This document shows, piece by piece, positions 7,072 through 12,464 of a stretch of DNA of 12,464 bases (position 1 is the first letter of the stretch; each line of letters begins with the position of its first letter). The DNA comes from Planctomycetota bacterium (GTDB lineage Bacteria; Planctomycetota; Planctomycetia; Planctomycetales; Planctomycetaceae). The position numbers and the translations under genes are program-made. The DNA is taken from positions 1 to 12,464 of the forward strand of contig QWOR01000302.1 in NCBI GenBank assembly GCA_003669575.1, in the 5' to 3' direction. Below the pieces are notes generated by a model, which ran no database searches, was not told where the DNA came from, and saw only the letters and a program-made list of their open reading frames with translations.

Positions 7072-7979
7072 ATGGCCAGCGTTCCAAACAACTCGCAAAC
7101 ATCGCTGTCTGCCGTTCTCACCCAGCTTCGCAGCCGGGTTGACGAGAAGCTGAATGAGTACGCCAGCCTGTCGGCCGATTGCCCGGCTCGGCTCAGTGAG
7201 TCGATGCACTACAGCGTGGCTGCGGGGGGCAAGCGGGTGCGACCGGTTCTGACGCTGCTGGCGTGCGAGGCGTGTGGCGGGACGATCGAGGCGGCTCTGC
7301 CCGCGGCTTGTGCCATCGAGCTCGTCCACACTTACTCGCTGGTCCATGACGATCTTCCGGCGATGGACGACGACGATCTGCGTCGAGGCATGCCAACCAA
7401 TCACATCAAGTTCGGTGAGGCCACCGCGATTCTGGCGGGTGACGGCCTCCTGACCCGGGCATTCGAGATCATCGCCCGCGACGTCCAGCCTGCCGAGGTC
7501 GCGGCAGCCTGTTGCGTCGAACTCGCCAACGCAGCTGGCCCCGAAGGCATGGTCGGAGGGCAGCAAGCTGACCTTGAAGCCGAAACGCATCCAATCCGCA
7601 CCATTGAACAGCTGGAGGCCATCCACCGGCGAAAAACCGGTCGCCTGCTGCAGGCAGCCTTGCTGATGGGTGGTCGAATCGCGAAAACGACCCCGCAAAA
7701 TCTACGCAGCCTGCAAATCTACGGCGAATCCATCGGACTTGCGTTCCAAATCGCAGATGACCTGTTGGATGTCGTTGGAGACGCTGGCAAGATGGGGAAA
7801 GGTGTTCGCAAGGACTCCGATCACAACAAATTGACCTACCCGTCGCTTCTGGGTATCGAAGAGAGCCAGAACCGAGCGAAGGGTCTGGTCAACCGGGCGT
7901 GTGAGGCTGTGGAGAGCCTCGGCCCCCAGACGGCGAACCTTCAGGCACTCGCCCGTTACATCATCGAGAGGGATCACTA

Positions 7980-7980
<1 letters not shown>
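7072..7980 (+). CDS. ispA: Short-chain polyprenyl diphosphate synthase (farnesyl/geranylgeranyl type)
   Basis: This cytoplasmic enzyme joins isopentenyl diphosphate to allylic diphosphates to make C15 or C20 prenyl diphosphates for quinones, carotenoids and lipid carriers. The 302 residues match the family length. Motifs seen are GGKRVRP (52-58), the first Asp-rich motif HDDLPAMD (D93, D94, D99, the bacterial four-residue spacing), GGQ (162-164), KTG (188-190) and the second Asp-rich motif ADDLLD (D229, D230, D233), then KLTYPSLLG. The residues ahead of the first Asp motif (HTYSLV) alone do not decide the chain length, so the ispA symbol could equally be a GGPP synthase. ATG at 7072 is chosen because the frame upstream to 6781 runs through repeat B and has no family similarity. 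No clear ribosome binding site is present. The TAA overlaps the dxs ATG by one base (TAATG), indicating an operon and coupled translation. Confidence 0.93.
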
Positions 7981-9884
<1,904 letters not shown>

Positions 9885-9904
9885 TTTGCCACTCAAGCTT
9901 CGGT

Positions 9905-9932
9905 GAGCCGGTGGCCGTAAGGCCCCGGACTC
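9905..9932. repeat. Imperfect GTAA-loop hairpin after dxs
   Basis: Two 12-nt arms (GAGCCGGTGGCC and GGCCCCGGACTC) pair with about three mismatches around a GTAA loop. It starts 21 bases past the dxs stop. It resembles the GAGCCGG...CCGGCTC hairpins I recall from planctomycete intergenic DNA. It has no T-run, so it is not a standard terminator, although it could protect the 3' end of the operon mRNA. Confidence 0.45.
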
Positions 9933-10061
9933 TTCGACTGTGGCTTCTTGCCGAGATACCGAGATCATCTGGGGGCTGCCGCCCAATGGTACTTACTTTA
10001 CCAATCCAAGTGAGATCGAGAGCAAACTAAGTTGGACATTTCGAGGGGTTTCGAAGCTGCC

Positions 10062-10160
10062 GGGTGGCCGGGGCTGAGGCTTGGCGAAGGACCGTTAGTG
10101 TGGTCGTATCACACTGGCAGCTGCCATGGCAATTCGCAGAGCTGCTGACACTGCCACACA
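10062..10160. repeat. Repeat family C, copy 1 (about 99 bp, MITE-like)
   Basis: It begins GGGTGGCCGGGGCTGAGGC, continues TTGGCGAAGGACCGTTAGT and ends in CTGACACTGCCACACA. The first 38 bases match copy 2 (11178-11215) with four differences. The tail CTGAC-CTGCCAC also matches, while the middle is diverged. The ends GGGTGGC and GCCAC are imperfect inverted repeats, as in small non-autonomous elements. Confidence 0.7.
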
Positions 10161-10224
10161 CCAAAGCACTGTGGCCGAATGAAGTATTTGTTTCTTGAAA
10201 ACCTGAGGGGTAACCTCCTGAGCG

Positions 10225-10265
10225 TTGCACACGGGTAGGCCCCACGCTCGCCAACCCGTGCTACG
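10225..10265 (+). repeat. Hairpin repeat, family B, copy 4
   Basis: The sequence reads TTGCACACGGGTAGGC, then a loop, then GCCAACCCGTGCTACG. The long stem is CACGGGT paired with ACCCGTG, where copies 1 and 3 have CACCGGT and ACCGGTG. Both arms changed together, so pairing is kept. It lies 15 bases past the methyltransferase-like gene stop. Confidence 0.75.
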
Positions 10266-10280
10266 TAGTGAACTGGAACA

Positions 10281-11009
10281 TCAAGCGTTATCTTGCTCCT
10301 TGGCAATGACTAGTACTGGAAAACTGGGGTCGAATAGAAAAGATTCACATCGAAAATACACTGAAGTACAATGTGGAAGAACAACGCCAGGCGCATTGCC
10401 GAAAAAATCGACGCGCTGAAAGTCTCGATCCTTGAACCCTTCATAGAAACCATAACCCTCTGCATTGTCGCAGATAATGACGCCAGTGTCACTGACAATA
10501 TGGCAGGCAATCTCAATCATCGCGGAGCGCCAAACCCCATCGATCACCACGACATCGTATTTGGTAGATGAAGACTGCCTTAACACTTGCTGAATCTCGC
10601 TCACACAAGCAGCCGAACTATCGCCTGATACCTTATGCAAAGTTACATTCGACGGGACCTTTGTCGCTAGTTCTTTCATCCATACAGCATCCGCTTCAAA
10701 TGAAAGCACGCTTTTCGCTCGCTGGGCCCACCACAAAGTTGATTGACCAGCACCGAACTCCAGGATCGATTTGTCTGTGTAATCGCGGCCTTTCAAGAAA
10801 TCGATACTCGGATACGTGTACCAAGGCAGCGGTCGACCTCGTTTTGAGACCGCCATCATTTTGAAAGAACTCTTGAAATGCCCTGTTCGCCAACTGAATA
10901 AAACCGGCGTCAGGAATGCCGTACACGTACTCCTGATCAGATTCGAAAGCCATCGTGGCAGAAACTTTTTGAATGGAATGAAAGCACCTTGAATCCACGT
11001 TTGTGTCAT
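10281..11009 (-). CDS. Class I SAM-dependent methyltransferase-like protein
   Basis: From ATG at 11009 the protein has 242 residues. The same frame also opens at ATG 11111 (276 residues). Neither start has a ribosome binding site, and a TTGACA box at 11119-11124 would favour the inner one. The Rossmann-like core shows motif I LEFGAGQSTLWW (83-94), an acidic residue ending the second strand (FEAD, E105), VVVIDG (153-158) and IICDNAEGYGFYEGF (178-192). A conserved-looking FFGNAPGVVLPHCTSVYFR block (202-220) is close to the FGxAP...CTSIFYR ending I associate with surface-polysaccharide-linked methyltransferases. The N-terminal region with LTPVLFSWRTGHFKSSFK looks like a basic, partly hydrophobic lead-in. 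The substrate is unknown. The gene is clearly richer in A+T than dxs or leuS, stands alone, and lies between two family C repeats, all suggesting horizontal gain. Confidence 0.8.
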   Translation of the reverse strand: MTQTWIQGAFIPFKKFLPRWLSNLIRSTCTAFLTPVLFSWRTGHFKSSFKMMAVSKRGRPLPWYTYPSIDFLKGRDYTDKSILEFGAGQSTLWWAQRAKSVLSFEADAVWMKELATKVPSNVTLHKVSGDSSAACVSEIQQVLRQSSSTKYDVVVIDGVWRSAMIEIACHIVSDTGVIICDNAEGYGFYEGFKDRDFQRVDFFGNAPGVVLPHCTSVYFRCESFLFDPSFPVLVIAKEQDNA

Positions 11010-11413
11010 GAGTTGCCTGAATCGCTTTCTGTGTATGCCGACTTTGGGATGGACTCTGAGGTGTTCTGTCCAAGTTGCTTGCAGCATGAAAGTCCAATTT
11101 GCAACTTGCATATACGTTTGTCAAGAAGAGGGCTTGCATGGTGAGGCTAAAACAATAAGCCACCACAGTCACGGCAGGGTGGCCGGGTCTGAGGCTTGGC
11201 GAAGGCCCGGTAGTTCAAGCTTGTCACAGTCAGGGCCATGCGCTGTACTACTGACCCTGCCACCCCCCGCATACACCATCCGGTGGCTACGTTGTGGTTT
11301 ACCTGCGCTCGCTCCTCGCGTAAGCTAACTTTGATGAACCGCTCGGAAGGCTGGTTCGCAGATTCTCGCCACTGCACTTCGTCCCGCCCCGCCCTTCTGT
11401 GATTCATGGCACG
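11010..11413. other. Region between the methyltransferase-like gene and the DUF1501 gene
   Basis: The first part (11010-11111) is either the N-terminal 34 codons of the methyltransferase-like gene or its leader. The middle holds family C copy 2 (11178-11267). From about 11268 to 11413 I see only leader sequence of the DUF1501 gene, with no obvious promoter or ribosome binding site and no other gene. Confidence 0.5.
11178..11267. repeat. Repeat family C, copy 2 (about 90 bp, MITE-like)
   Basis: It begins GGGTGGCCGGGTCTGAGGC, then TTGGCGAAGGCCCGGTAGT, and ends ACTGACCCTGCCACCCC. It has the same orientation as copy 1, and the two copies enclose the methyltransferase-like gene. The outer GGGTGGC and GCCACCC are perfect 7-bp inverted ends in this copy. 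Confidence 0.7.
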
Positions 11414-12464
11414 ATGAGACCAACACCTCACACTGGTGCTCGCGACAATTACGGCGGTGTTCTCCGCTGTCCGGGGACGCTGCCTCGGCGGAGTTTCCTG
11501 CGGACCAGTGCCGTCGGGCTGACGCTGGCTGACCTGCTGCGGGGGCAGTCAGCGCATGCGAGTCCTGCCAGCCCGCTTTCGAACAAGTCTCTGATCGTGT
11601 TGTGGCTGTGGGGTGGGCCCAGCCATCTGGAAACGTTCGACATGAAGCCCGAGGCTCCGCAGGAGTATCGCGGCGAGTTCCGGCCAATCAAGACGCCGGT
11701 GCCGGGGCTGGAGATCACCGAGCATCTCCCCCTGCTGGCGGCACGGGCCGATCGCTTCTCTCTCATTCGCTCGCTCAGCCACGACAGCCCCGGCCACGTC
11801 AACAGCACGCACACGCTCGTGACAGCTTACCCCGGTGAACTGAACGAGCAGCCGCCCTATGCCCCGAAGCATCCCAACGCCTGGTCGGTGATGACCAAGC
11901 TGCTGGGCCAGCGGTGACCCGACATGCCGGCCCATGTGGCGAACCATGTGCGGTACGACGGAGCGGCCTATCTGGGCTCCAGCCTGCAGCCGTTCCTGGT
12001 GACCGCTGATCCGAATAAGCCGAACTTTCGCGTCCCCAACGTCGGCATTGAGAAGATCGCAGCTGACCGGTTCCAGTCGCGGGCCGATCTGCTGAGCCAG
12101 CTCGATCAGTTCCGCCGCGATCTCGACACGGGGCGTCACATGCTGACTGGTGATCGCTTCAACCAGAACGCGATCAACATGCTGACCAGCGATGCTGCGT
12201 TGAAAGCCTTCGACATCTCGCAGGAGAGCGAAGAGACCCGCAATCGATACGGAAGGAACTCCATCGGCCAGCGCTGCCTGCTCGCCCGGAGGCTGGTCGA
12301 GGCGGGTGTCCGATTGGTGACGATCGACTTCCCGTATGTCGACGGCCAGAAGGCCCGCAGCTGGGACGATCACGCCAGCGTCTGGAACATCTTCACCGAG
12401 ATGAAAGCCCGCCTGCCGGTGCTGGATCAGGTCGTCTCGGCGATGATGGACGACATCTACTCTC
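11414..12464 (+). pseudogene. DUF1501 family exported protein, split by an in-frame TGA and cut by the window edge
   Basis: DUF1501 proteins are exported, have a sulfatase/alkaline-phosphatase-like fold and unknown substrate, and are very numerous in planctomycetes. The N-terminus carries a twin-arginine signal (PRRSFLRTSAVG at about 24-35, ending near SAHA). The body shows LWLWGGPSHLETFDMKP, the SHDSPGHVNSTHTL metal-site-like histidines and, after the stop, MPAHVANHVRYDGAAYLG, GRNSIGQRCLLARRLVEAG and SWDDHASVWN. TGA at 11915-11917 is codon 168. The same frame continues beyond it with typical family sequence to the window end (typical length about 450 or more), so this is a point nonsense, not a frameshift. 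Arg or Gly (CGA or GGA) is the simplest ancestral codon. ATG 11414 is preferred, and GTG at 11399 is also in frame. In its present form the gene gives a truncated, probably inactive product. Confidence 0.85.

Larger units (their letters stand above)
9885..10280. other. Intergenic region with three repeat-type elements
   Basis: This 396-bp gap after dxs contains a GTAA-loop hairpin (9905-9932), family C copy 1 (10062-10160) and family B copy 4 (10225-10265). I saw no credible gene, tRNA or T-tailed terminator in it. The small open frames here read through the repeats. Confidence 0.6.

Noticed and set aside
9905..9932. Intrinsic terminator after dxs
   Set aside because: The hairpin has mismatches and no following T-run, so it is listed as a repeat-type hairpin only.

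Overview
The window looks like chromosomal DNA of a planctomycete. The evidence is a DUF1501 protein with a twin-arginine signal, a leucyl-tRNA synthetase with the long planctomycete-style insertion before its editing domain, a divergent DXS, few Shine-Dalgarno sequences ahead of the core genes, and many palindromic repeats between genes. The assignment rests on protein style only. Core genes are G+C-rich, while several accessory genes are visibly richer in A+T.

Layout, left to right. (1) 1-263: the end of a small membrane-anchored, pilin-like protein, followed by a good intrinsic terminator. (2) 436-3351 (minus): leuS, intact but carrying an in-frame insert built from intergenic-type repeats. 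(3) 3559-4506 (minus): a secreted beta-propeller glycosidase-like gene interrupted by one in-frame TAG, with an identical 27-bp palindromic repeat on each side. (4) 4901-6720 (minus): a small unrecognised gene whose last codons are interrupted by a complete 1437-bp insertion sequence (17-bp inverted repeats, 5-bp target duplication). It is surrounded by copies of a second palindromic repeat. (5) 7072-9884 (plus): an isoprenoid operon, a short-chain prenyl diphosphate synthase overlapping a dxs-type gene by one base (TAATG). (6) 10281-11009 or 11111 (minus): a class I methyltransferase-like gene, A+T-rich, between two copies of a third repeat of about 90-100 bp. (7) 11414-12464 (plus): a DUF1501 gene split by an in-frame TGA and cut by the window edge.

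The dxs product makes DXP from pyruvate and glyceraldehyde-3-phosphate, the first committed MEP-pathway step. The prenyl synthase condenses the resulting C5 units, so the pair joins the entry of the pathway to its first elongation. The other genes are unrelated to one another. The recurring pattern is housekeeping genes alternating with single accessory genes, each bracketed by its own palindromic repeat family. Two genes broken by single nonsense codons and one hit by an IS point to active decay, or in part to sequence errors. I found no clear new defence or biosynthetic system. The strongest leads are the hairpin repeat family with covarying stems, the repeat-derived insert in LeuRS, and the IS-interrupted small gene.
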